From assembly GCF_004122115.1 (NCBI RefSeq), contig NZ_SBKP01000011.1, forward strand, positions 45,600 to 109,599: a DNA stretch of 64,000 nt, given 5' to 3'. Numbering within the stretch: the first letter of the stretch is position 1; each line of letters begins with the position of its first letter. This DNA is from Sphingobium fluviale (lineage in GTDB: Bacteria > Pseudomonadota > Alphaproteobacteria > Sphingomonadales > Sphingomonadaceae). The translations under genes were made by a program, and so were the position numbers. The notes beneath the pieces are model-generated. The model searched no databases, was not told the DNA's origin, and saw only the letters and a program-made list of their open reading frames with translations. Shown in pieces: positions 46,930 through 54,898 of this stretch.

Positions 46930-48546
46930 CTATCTCCCGCTCGCTATAAGTTCAGCCGCACGCTGGCCGATTGCCATTGCAGGCGCGTTGGTGTTGCCAG
47001 AAATCGGCGTCGGCATAATCGAGCAGTCTACGACCCGAAGTCCATCGACGCCATGCACCCGGCAGTCATCACCGACAACTGAGTTTCTGTGATCCACACC
47101 CATGGAACAGGTGCCAGTACCATGCAGGCCTGGGTCCGTCATCCGGCGCAACGCATCCATGATTTCACTTTCGCATTGCACCGCCGCACCGGGCGAACGC
47201 TCCGCGCCCACATAGTGCGACAACGCGCTGGCACCCGCCAATCTACGCAACAAGCCAAACAACAGGCGGGCTTTCGCGATATCCCGCTCGTCGCTCCAGA
47301 AGCGAGGATCAACAAGCGGCGCATCGCGGTAATCGCCACTGCTCAGCTTCACATTGCCTCGCCCTTTCGGCCGCAGGTCAAAGCCTGCAAAGGTAATGCC
47401 TGGCCTTTCGGATATCGGACTGCCGGGTCTCGCCGCCATTTCCTGCACCGTACGCATCGCAAAAGGCGATGCTGCCAGCTGTATGTCCGGCCAATCCGGC
47501 TCACCCTCGCTGGATACCATTGCGGTAATCGGCAGGCCAACGCGCGCTAGCGGGCCAGTCCCGGTCGCAAAATATCGCAGCGCATTGCGCGCGAGGCGCC
47601 AGCCACGAAATTCTCGGTTGAGGCCGGGATGATTTTCCAGATCGAAGGAAATCCCCATCTTCTGATGATCGCATAAATTTTGGCCCACCGCTGGCAGATC
47701 TTGCAACACCTCAATACCCAGTTCCGACAATTGGGCACCGGGACCGATACCTGACAGCATGAGCAGATGTGGCGACCTGTAGACCCCGGCGGACAGAATG
47801 ATCTCTCGGTTCGCGCAATAACGTATACTCTGCCCTCCAACCTCACATTCGATAGCAACGGCACGGCCAGCGTCCATAAGGATTCGCTTGACAGTGCAAT
47901 CCGTCATGATCTTCAGATTAGGTCTGTTACGAACCGGAGCCAGAAAAGCTTCATAGGCCGATGCGCGCTTTCCTCTCCTGTCGACAGTATATTGCGTACG
48001 GCCCACTCCGCTGCTGGCTGGAGTGCAGATATCATCGGTCCATGCAACGCCCTGTTCGTTGCAGGCCGCGACAATCGCATCGAACACCTCCGACTTGTAC
48101 GTCGATTGCGTGATCTGGAGGGGGCCACCGGTTCCGCGGGATTCATCGGCTCCGGCACACCGATAATCCTCGATTTTCTTGTATGCTGCCGCAATGTCAT
48201 CCCACCCCCATGAAGGAAGCCCCATCGCCCGCCAGTTGTCAAAGTCGCGGGGGTGGCCCCGCAGATACCACATGCCGTTGACCGCCGACGAGCCGCCGAG
48301 GCCCTTGCCATATCCATGACGCTCCAGGGGGCGATCTGGCTGCGGAGTAACGGGGAATGACCAGAAGTACGCAGGGTTGCCCATGATCTTCGCGAAGCCC
48401 GCAGCCATTTTGATAAATATGCTCTGGTTGGTTCCGCCTGACTCTACCAACAGTACGCGGCTGGCGGGGTTGTCGCTCAGCCGCCGGGCCACAGCACAGC
48501 CGGAGGAGCCAGCACCCACAATGATATAATCAAAGTTTTCAGCCAC
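46930..48546 (-). CDS. GMC-family FAD oxidoreductase (choline dehydrogenase-like)
   Basis: The 538-residue flavoprotein begins NFDYIIVGAGSSGCAVARRL. It has the GMC signature GKGLGGSSAVNGMWYLRGHPRDFDNW and the second signature around SAGVYRSPHLLMLSGIGP. The C-terminal active-site His is in GLHGTGTCSMG, with the Asn partner in PISGNTNAPAMAIGQRAAE. It oxidises an alcohol. It is divergent from tetR and separated by a perfect palindrome. One known C-glycoside system uses a flavin oxidase for the 3-oxidation, but this protein looks nearer to choline dehydrogenase. Confidence 0.93.
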   Translation of the reverse strand: MAENFDYIIVGAGSSGCAVARRLSDNPASRVLLVESGGTNQSIFIKMAAGFAKIMGNPAYFWSFPVTPQPDRPLERHGYGKGLGGSSAVNGMWYLRGHPRDFDNWRAMGLPSWGWDDIAAAYKKIEDYRCAGADESRGTGGPLQITQSTYKSEVFDAIVAACNEQGVAWTDDICTPASSGVGRTQYTVDRRGKRASAYEAFLAPVRNRPNLKIMTDCTVKRILMDAGRAVAIECEVGGQSIRYCANREIILSAGVYRSPHLLMLSGIGPGAQLSELGIEVLQDLPAVGQNLCDHQKMGISFDLENHPGLNREFRGWRLARNALRYFATGTGPLARVGLPITAMVSSEGEPDWPDIQLAASPFAMRTVQEMAARPGSPISERPGITFAGFDLRPKGRGNVKLSSGDYRDAPLVDPRFWSDERDIAKARLLFGLLRRLAGASALSHYVGAERSPGAAVQCESEIMDALRRMTDPGLHGTGTCSMGVDHRNSVVGDDCRVHGVDGLRVVDCSIMPTPISGNTNAPAMAIGQRAAELIASGR

Positions 48547-48584
48547 TAATTCATCCCATCACGGTAGATTGTGTATCAAACTCG

Positions 48585-48606
48585 AATTATTATTCTAATA
48601 ATAATT
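48585..48606. promoter_or_regulatory. 22-bp perfect palindrome between tetR and the GMC gene
   Basis: Arms AATTATTATT (48585-48594) and AATAATAATT (48597-48606) flank CT. It lies 39 bp from the GMC start and 52 bp from the TetR start. A perfect dyad in a tetR divergent gap is a strong operator candidate. Confidence 0.65.
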
Positions 48607-48657
48607 TAAAGACAATGGGGAATTGATTTTGTAGGGGGATTGAGCAAGAGGGTCATC

Positions 48658-49314
48658 ATGATGAGCGATGTAGGACTGGCTAAGACATTGCGAGCCCCCG
48701 TGCAGGGGCGCAGCAAGGCGTCGTATGAGCGTATGCTGGCTGCTGCCGAGGATCTTCTCCGCAGTGAAGGTTCATGCGACTTCACGCTCAATGCTGTGAG
48801 CCGCAAGGGCAAGGTGTCGATCGGTTCGATATATAACCGCTTTGAAAGCAAGGAAAACTTGCTGCACGCTGTGCAGCTTCGTGTGCTGCAACGCGTGGAC
48901 GCAGATATGCACCGCCGTCTCGCTATGGCCAAAGCCCAAACGCGCGATCTGCCCCATCTGATAGTCGGTCTGGTGGAGGCGCTAGCCGAAACCCTTCGCG
49001 AACATCACGAAGTCATGCGCCCTTTCATGATGCGCGCCACTGAAGACCCGCTGATCGCGCAGACAGGCAAAGATTCTTATGTGCTCGCCGCCACTGCAAT
49101 AAAGGACGCCATGCTTGAGTATGAGGACCAGATCCAGCAGCCAAGCCCTAAGCGCGCCGTCGACACAGCCTTCACGGTGACATATTCCGCCATCACCAGA
49201 TATCTGGGGCTGGGACTGTCAATAGTAGGCTCATGGGAAGGCGAATGGGATGTCCTTAAAGAGGACCTCGCACAGATGATAGCCGCATTCCTTGTTCATC
49301 CCCCGATCCGTTAA
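48658..49314 (+). CDS. TetR-family transcriptional regulator
   Basis: The protein has about 218 residues. The N-terminal helix-turn-helix covers residues 20-65 (MLAAAEDLLRSEGSCDFTLNAVSR and KVSIGSIYNRFESKENLLHA). The C-terminal ligand-binding domain is all-helical. The ATG at 48658 or 48661 follows GAGGG; a TTG at 48640 is less likely. It probably represses the divergent GMC gene and perhaps the TonB-receptor operon, where a similar but weaker sequence is found. Confidence 0.92.
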   Translation: MMSDVGLAKTLRAPVQGRSKASYERMLAAAEDLLRSEGSCDFTLNAVSRKGKVSIGSIYNRFESKENLLHAVQLRVLQRVDADMHRRLAMAKAQTRDLPHLIVGLVEALAETLREHHEVMRPFMMRATEDPLIAQTGKDSYVLAATAIKDAMLEYEDQIQQPSPKRAVDTAFTVTYSAITRYLGLGLSIVGSWEGEWDVLKEDLAQMIAAFLVHPPIR

Positions 49315-49344
49315 TGATCCGAACCTGATGTCAGCTGCTTTGGC

Positions 49345-50559
49345 TCAAACGCGTGGCGGATAAAGCAGAAACGGACGACGCTCCTCTCGCCACGCCGCTT
49401 CATCCGGCAGCACCAACGCATCGAGATCGGCAGGCGTGGCGGCGGCATCGTCCACCCATTCGCGCAACAGGGGCGAGCCGTTGATAACGTCTATGGGCAG
49501 CTTGCCAAATTCATATTCATAGGGGAAATCGCGCCACAGCTCATAATCCGGCCACAGGCGCCGGATCGCCTTGAACGCCAGCGCCTGAACGCGCCAGGGG
49601 CGGAAGGCGGCGTGGTCATAACTCCCGCCCTCGGCGTGGATGTGCACACCGTTGCACTGGTGGCCAACATGCTTGTGGAATGTCGGCTCGAACCAGATGT
49701 CACGCAGGGCACATCCCATAAGCCACTCCGGTGCAAGCCGTTGCATCTGCGTGATCACGGCGCGCGCATCAATATCGGGCGCGCCAAATATCTCCAGCGG
49801 GCGGGTGGTGCCCCTACCCTCGCTGAGGCAGGCACCCTCCAGCATCACCGTGCCGGGATAGGCGCGGGCCATGTTGAGGTTGGGCGCATTGGGACTGGGG
49901 TTGATCCAAAGGCGATTGGGCGGCCAGCCATAGCCGGGCGCGGCGTCTGGCTCCCAGCCCTCCATCGCAATGACATGATAATCGACGTCGAGTTTGTAAT
50001 GCGCGATGAACCAGTGGCCCAGCTCGCCCAGCGTCAGCCCATGGCGCATCGGCATCGGCCCCGCGCCTACGAAACTCTCCCAGCCGGGGCGCAGGCTTAA
50101 GCCTTCTACCGGACGACCAATGGGGTTGGGTCGATCCAGCACCCACACAGTCTTGCCATGCGCGGCGGCAGCCTCCAGCACATAGAGCAGCGTGGTGATG
50201 AAGGTATAGATGCGACAGCCCAGATCCTGAAGGTCGATCAGGATCACATCGAAGCTGCTCATCATCGCCTCTGTCGGGCGGCGCACCTCACCATAGAGGC
50301 TGAACACGGGGATGCCGTGAACAGGATCAGCGAAGTCAGGCGACTCCATCATGTTGTCCTGCTTATCGCCGCGCAGGCCATGCTGCGGCCCGAAGGCAGC
50401 GGAAAGCGTGATGTCTTCGCACATGGCGAGCGCATCCAGACTGTGCGTCAGATCCGCCGTCACCGAGGCGGGATGCGCCAGCAAGGCAACCCGTCTTCCA
50501 ATCAAGGGTTTGCGCGATTCAGGGTCGGCAATCAGCCGGTCAATGCCATTTCTCATCAC
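49345..50559 (-). CDS. DUF1343 / NamZ-like exo-N-acetylmuramidase family protein
   Basis: The 404-residue protein starts NGIDRLI, then GRRVALLAHPASV, FGPQHGLRGDKQ, PVFSLYGEVRRPT, VILIDLQDLGCRIYTFI, VLDRPNPIGRPVEG, and LSEGRGTTRPLEIFGAP. These are the core motifs of DUF1343. A Bacillus member, NamZ, removes terminal MurNAc from peptidoglycan fragments. No signal peptide is visible, so it would act in the cytoplasm, on recycled or imported muropeptides. Start overlaps the previous gene's stop (ATGA). Confidence 0.92.
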   Translation of the reverse strand: MMRNGIDRLIADPESRKPLIGRRVALLAHPASVTADLTHSLDALAMCEDITLSAAFGPQHGLRGDKQDNMMESPDFADPVHGIPVFSLYGEVRRPTEAMMSSFDVILIDLQDLGCRIYTFITTLLYVLEAAAAHGKTVWVLDRPNPIGRPVEGLSLRPGWESFVGAGPMPMRHGLTLGELGHWFIAHYKLDVDYHVIAMEGWEPDAAPGYGWPPNRLWINPSPNAPNLNMARAYPGTVMLEGACLSEGRGTTRPLEIFGAPDIDARAVITQMQRLAPEWLMGCALRDIWFEPTFHKHVGHQCNGVHIHAEGGSYDHAAFRPWRVQALAFKAIRRLWPDYELWRDFPYEYEFGKLPIDVINGSPLLREWVDDAAATPADLDALVLPDEAAWREERRPFLLYPPRV

Positions 50560-51116
50560 GAATTCGCGTCCGCCGTCGCCGGGCCATCTGAGGCAGGCAG
50601 CTCATAGGCCAAGCAGGAGGGGTGATGAAAATCAGGCTTGCCGGGCGGGTGTGTCAATGCCCAGAAGGATTTGTGCCCGTCCTTTTCCTCGATGACTGCG
50701 CAGGCGCCGATCATCTGTGGACCCAGCCGGGGAGACACAAAGGTGACATCCACCACCAGTTCATCACTCTTGTGCAGCGCCTCAATACGTGGCGCCCAGA
50801 TATCGATGGGGTGCATGCCTTTACGATAGTCCGCAAAGCCGTATGCCGCCCAAAGGCGCGAGGGCGAAAAATTATACTCGCGATAGGCGATGTCACCCAC
50901 ATCACGGGTAAACAGCTCAAAGCAGGTCGTTTGCCACAGACCGTCCGCGCGGCCCGGCTCCATCTCGGCCGGCAGGGCTATATGCCCGATAGTCCCCTTC
51001 ACATGATAGCGCACCGTGATGAAGCCCCCGGTTGCGCGTGTGCCGGATACGACAATGCCCGTCACCGTATCCGTTGGAGTATCCGGATGGCAAACGAGGC
51101 TCGCTATATTGTCCAA
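50556..51116 (-). CDS. DOMON-like domain protein of unknown function
   Basis: The ~186-residue protein resembles small DOMON-like proteins ([59 protein letters not shown]). This fold can bind haem or sugar, but its role here is unknown. There is no ATG in a good position; TTG at 51116 is my choice because longer versions overlap tyrS. It is coupled to the DUF1343 gene by an ATGA overlap. Confidence 0.75.
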   Translation of the reverse strand: MDNIASLVCHPDTPTDTVTGIVVSGTRATGGFITVRYHVKGTIGHIALPAEMEPGRADGLWQTTCFELFTRDVGDIAYREYNFSPSRLWAAYGFADYRKGMHPIDIWAPRIEALHKSDELVVDVTFVSPRLGPQMIGACAVIEEKDGHKSFWALTHPPGKPDFHHPSCLAYELPASDGPATADANS

Positions 51117-51145
51117 ATGGCTACTCCATGCTAACCGCCCGCGCC

Positions 51146-52369
51146 ATGACCGAATATCGCTCCGATCTGCTGCGCTTACTCTCTTCACGCGGCTATATCC
51201 ACCAGATCACCGATGCGGAAGGGCTAGATGCGCTTGCTGCGCGGCAAATCGTACCCGGTTATATCGGGTTCGATGCTACTGCGCCTTCGCTCCATGTCGG
51301 CAGCCTGGTGCAGATCATGATGCTGCGGCGCTTGCAGCAGGCGGGCCACAAGCCGATCGTGCTGATGGGTGGCGGCACCACCAAGGTGGGAGACCCTAGC
51401 GGCAAGGACGAGAGCCGCAAGATGCTGACCGCGCAGGATATTGATAATAATATCAGCTCTATAAAACGTGTATTTGAGCATTTTCTGAACTTTGGCGATG
51501 GCCCGACCGACGCGCTGATGGTCAACAACGCCGACTGGCTCGATGCGTTGGAATATGTTCCGTTCCTGCGCGATATCGGCCGCCATTTCACGATCAACCG
51601 CATGCTGACGTTCGACTCCGTCAAGCTGCGGCTGGAGCGGGAACAGCCGCTCACCTTCCTCGAATTCAATTACATGATCCTTCAGGCCTATGATTTTCTG
51701 GAGCTATCCCGCCGCTCTGCCTGCCGGTTGCAGATGGGCGGGTCTGACCAGTGGGGCAACATCGTCAACGGAATAGAATTGTCTCGCCGTGTCGACAGTA
51801 CGGAGGTCTATGGCCTTACCACGCCGTTGATCACCACGGCGGACGGCGGCAAGATGGGCAAGACGGCGAAGGGCGCGGTGTGGCTAAATGCCGATCAGCT
51901 GCCCGCTTATGACTATTGGCAGTTCTGGCGCAATACGCAGGATGCGGATGTAGGGCGGTTCCTGCGCCTGTTCACCGACATGCCGCTGGACGAGATCGCG
52001 CGGCTGGAGGCGCTGGAAGGCGCGGAGATAAACGACGCGAAGATCGTGCTGGCGAACGAGGCCACGACGATCCTGCATGGCCGCGCTGCGGCAGAAGCGG
52101 CGGCAGGGACGGCGGCCGCGACATTTGCCGGCGGCGCGGGCGCGGATTTGCCGAGCATTGCGGTGAGCGTGGCGCCCAATATCATCGCGGCGCTGGTCGC
52201 ACTGGGCTTTGCCGCCTCCAACGGCGAGGCCAAGCGCAAGCTGGAGGAAGGCGCGGTGCGCGTGAACGATGAGGTGGTGCGCGATGGCGCCCACGCTCCG
52301 CAGGCGGGCGACAAGATCAGCCTCGGCAAAAAGAAGCACGGGATGGTGACGGGGGCTAGCCGCCTTTGA
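51146..52369 (+). CDS. tyrS: tyrosyl-tRNA synthetase
   Basis: The 407-residue enzyme charges tRNA-Tyr. [19 protein letters not shown] holds the HIGH-like motif (HVGS), [12 protein letters not shown] is the tyrosine-site signature, and [14 protein letters not shown] is the KMSKS loop in the KMGKT form. The C-terminus has an S4 RNA-binding domain ([18 protein letters not shown]). Start ATG 51146 (MTEYRSDLL) is preferred to one six codons upstream. It is convergent with recG and overlaps it by 14 bp. Confidence 0.97.
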   Translation: MTEYRSDLLRLLSSRGYIHQITDAEGLDALAARQIVPGYIGFDATAPSLHVGSLVQIMMLRRLQQAGHKPIVLMGGGTTKVGDPSGKDESRKMLTAQDIDNNISSIKRVFEHFLNFGDGPTDALMVNNADWLDALEYVPFLRDIGRHFTINRMLTFDSVKLRLEREQPLTFLEFNYMILQAYDFLELSRRSACRLQMGGSDQWGNIVNGIELSRRVDSTEVYGLTTPLITTADGGKMGKTAKGAVWLNADQLPAYDYWQFWRNTQDADVGRFLRLFTDMPLDEIARLEALEGAEINDAKIVLANEATTILHGRAAAEAAAGTAAATFAGGAGADLPSIAVSVAPNIIAALVALGFAASNGEAKRKLEEGAVRVNDEVVRDGAHAPQAGDKISLGKKKHGMVTGASRL

Positions 52370-54446
52370 GCAACCCAACGGCCGCATCCCGTTCAAAAAG
52401 ATAAAGACACATGCGCGCAGCCTGACCGCGGGCGGAGGCCAGCCCGCCGTCACGCTCTATCAGCAGGCGCGCGTCATCCCGTGCCATGTCTATGAGGTCC
52501 GATATGTCGGCGTCCCCCGCAAGGCGGAACTTTTGTTCGCCGGATTGGCGCGTGCCGAGATAATCCCCTGCCCCGCGCAGGCGCAGGTCTTCTTCGGCGA
52601 TAAAAAATCCATCGTTTGAATTCTTCATTATTAGAAGACGCGCCTTAGCGGTTTCGCTGATCTTTTGGTCGTGCAACGACCCCTTGCCAGATACGCCCCA
52701 CAACAACAGGCAGGTCGACGCCTTGTCGCCCCGCCCTACCCGCCCGCGCAACTGGTGCAGCTGCGCCAGCCCAAAGCGATCCGCGCCCTCGATGATCATC
52801 AGCGTGGCGTTGGGCACATCGACACCGACCTCGATCACGGTGGTGGCGACCAGCACGCTCGCCTCCCCGCTCGCGAATCGCGCCATTGCGGCGTCTTTCT
52901 CCGGCCCCTTCATCCGCCCGTGGACCAGAGCCACCTTATCGCCGAAGCGCGCCCGCAACGCCTCCGCCCGCGCCTCTGCCGCAGCCTGATCGGAGACCGC
53001 GCTTTCCTCGACCAGCGGGCACACCCAATAGGCCTGCCCGCCGCCCGCGATATGGCGGCCCAGCCCCTCGACCACCTCCACCAGCTTGTCGATGGAGCTG
53101 ACGGTGGTGCGGATCGGCTGACGGCCGGGCGGCATTTCATCGAGGCGGCTCACCTCCATGTCACCATAATAAGTAAGGGTGAGCGTGCGCGGGATCGGCG
53201 TTGCCGTCATCACCAGCATATGGGGGTTGAGCCGCGCTTTCGACGCCAGCATCATGCGCTGGACGACGCCGAAGCGGTGCTGCTCATCGATCACCACCAG
53301 CCCCAGATGACGATAGCTCACCGCCTCCTGGAAGATCGCGTGTGTGCCAACTAGAATGTCGATGCTGCCATCCGCCAGTCCCATCAACGTCGCCTCACGC
53401 GCCTTGCCTTTGTCTCGCCCGGTCAGGATGGCGAGGTTGATGGGCACGCCCGACAGCATATTACGCAGCGTCTCGTAATGCTGGCGGGCGAGGATTTCCG
53501 TCGGCGCAAGGAGCGCGCCCTGCATCCCGCTCTCGACCGCGCCGAGCAGCGCCATCAGCGCCACCCATGTCTTTCCGCTCCCGACATCGCCCTGCAACAG
53601 CCGCAGCATCGGGTGATTTTGTGCGCAGTCGCCATCTATCTCCGCTACAGAGCGGCGCTGCGCACCCGTCGGCGCGAAGGGCAGCTTTACCGCGTCCCGT
53701 AGGCGTCCATTCGGGCGGATCGGCTCGGCCCGGCGCTGGCGCGAAGCGGTGCGCACCAACATCAGCGCGAGCTGGCCGGAGAAAATCTCGTCATAGGCGA
53801 GGCGGCGGCGGGCCTCGCGGTTGTCTGGTGTGGCGTGGACGCTGAGCAGACTGTCGTGCCAGCCTTTCCACCCGTGCGAGCCGAGCACCGAGGCATCGAT
53901 CCACTCCGGCATATCCGGCGCGCGGGATAGCGCCTCACCAACAAGGTCGCGCATGCGGGCGTTGGTGATCCCTTCCGACAACGGATAGACCGGCTCCATC
54001 ACCGGGATCTGCAATGCTTCCTCGGGCAGACCCACGTGATCCGGGTGAATGATCTGGAGCTGATCGCCATAGGCCTCCAGCTTGCCGGAGATGACGCGCG
54101 GCTCGCCAATGGGCAGCAGCTTGCGCGGCCATCCGCTGTTTTTTCCGAAATAGACCAGCGACACGCCATTGCCCTCGGCATCCACCGCCCAGACACGGAA
54201 TGGCGCGCGCGGAGAGCCTCCGGCGCGATAATCGGTGGGCGTCAGCGTGATGATGATCGTGCGACCAATATCGTTGTGATCGAGGCGCGAAACGCGGTGC
54301 CGCTCCACCCAGCCGGTCGGCAGATGAAAGGTAAGATCAACCATCTTGGTGAGGCCCAGCCGGTCGAGCGGCTTCGACAGCGCGTTGCCCACGCCCTTCA
54401 GCACCGAAATTTCGGCAAACAGCGGATTGAGTAGTTCGGGTCTCAT
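52356..54446 (-). CDS. recG: ATP-dependent DNA helicase RecG
   Basis: The 696-residue helicase reverses stalled replication forks and migrates branched DNA. It has a wedge (OB) domain in the N-terminal part. Helicase motifs follow: [14 protein letters not shown] (Walker A), [11 protein letters not shown] (DEQH box), [10 protein letters not shown], and the second-lobe [14 protein letters not shown] and [16 protein letters not shown]. Length and ending (LFERDAAV) fit the family. It is divergent from sdhE. Confidence 0.98.
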   Translation of the reverse strand: MRPELLNPLFAEISVLKGVGNALSKPLDRLGLTKMVDLTFHLPTGWVERHRVSRLDHNDIGRTIIITLTPTDYRAGGSPRAPFRVWAVDAEGNGVSLVYFGKNSGWPRKLLPIGEPRVISGKLEAYGDQLQIIHPDHVGLPEEALQIPVMEPVYPLSEGITNARMRDLVGEALSRAPDMPEWIDASVLGSHGWKGWHDSLLSVHATPDNREARRRLAYDEIFSGQLALMLVRTASRQRRAEPIRPNGRLRDAVKLPFAPTGAQRRSVAEIDGDCAQNHPMLRLLQGDVGSGKTWVALMALLGAVESGMQGALLAPTEILARQHYETLRNMLSGVPINLAILTGRDKGKAREATLMGLADGSIDILVGTHAIFQEAVSYRHLGLVVIDEQHRFGVVQRMMLASKARLNPHMLVMTATPIPRTLTLTYYGDMEVSRLDEMPPGRQPIRTTVSSIDKLVEVVEGLGRHIAGGGQAYWVCPLVEESAVSDQAAAEARAEALRARFGDKVALVHGRMKGPEKDAAMARFASGEASVLVATTVIEVGVDVPNATLMIIEGADRFGLAQLHQLRGRVGRGDKASTCLLLWGVSGKGSLHDQKISETAKARLLIMKNSNDGFFIAEEDLRLRGAGDYLGTRQSGEQKFRLAGDADISDLIDMARDDARLLIERDGGLASARGQAARMCLYLFERDAAVGLLKGG

Positions 54447-54510
54447 GGCTATGCCGCTGTGCTTAGCTCAGCCCGATGGCGGGAGCAAACACCGATGGGA
54501 TGATGAAGCC

Positions 54511-54777
54511 ATGCAAGAGAACCCCCGCCTGCGCCGCCTCCATTTCCGCGCATGGCATCGCGGCACGCGCGAGGCGGATTATATGGTCGGCGGCTTTTTC
54601 GATCGCTATGGCGCGGGCTGGGGCGAGCCTGAGATTGCATGGTTCGAGGAACTGCTGGAAGAGCAGGATGTCGACATCATGGCGTGGGGGCTGGGAACGG
54701 CTTTGGTGCCCGAGCGGTTTGAAGGGCCATTGATGGATCAGTTCAAGAAGCTGGATTTTATCGCAATCCCGCGCTGA
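54511..54777 (+). CDS. sdhE: succinate dehydrogenase assembly factor 2 (SdhE family)
   Basis: The 88-residue protein has the family RGTREAD motif (residues 17-23, the RGxxE flavinylation signature), then FEELLEEQDVDIMAW. SdhE helps attach FAD to succinate dehydrogenase SdhA. The ATG at 54511 gives the normal family length; the upstream open frame is shadow of recG. Confidence 0.93.
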   Translation: MQENPRLRRLHFRAWHRGTREADYMVGGFFDRYGAGWGEPEIAWFEELLEEQDVDIMAWGLGTALVPERFEGPLMDQFKKLDFIAIPR

Positions 54778-54794
54778 TGTTTTATACGGGCGTC

Positions 54795-54882
54795 GTCACC
54801 CTGAACTTGTTTCAGGGTCCATTTGCCCTATTAGGCCAGATCCCTCATTGAAAAATGGATGCTGAAACAAGTTCAGCATGAC
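54795..54882. repeat. REP-like paired palindromes upstream of mfd
   Basis: Two 28-base arms (54795-54822 and 54855-54882) are inverted copies with four differences. Each arm alone is also a hairpin (CCCTGAA / TTCAGGG and TGCTGAA / TTCAGCA), and all four differences keep pairing within the arm. This looks like a BIME-type unit of the kind common in sphingomonad genomes. Confidence 0.7.
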
Positions 54883-54898
54883 GTGTTGGAAAAGCCGA

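Noticed and set aside
51146..52369. KMGKT instead of KMSKS in tyrosyl-tRNA synthetase as a possible defect
   Set aside because: This variant of the loop is common in bacterial TyrRS, so it is not an anomaly.
54878..54898. ATG at 54878 as the start of mfd
   Set aside because: It lies in the REP-like palindrome and adds residues not typical of Mfd; GTG at 54899 fits better.
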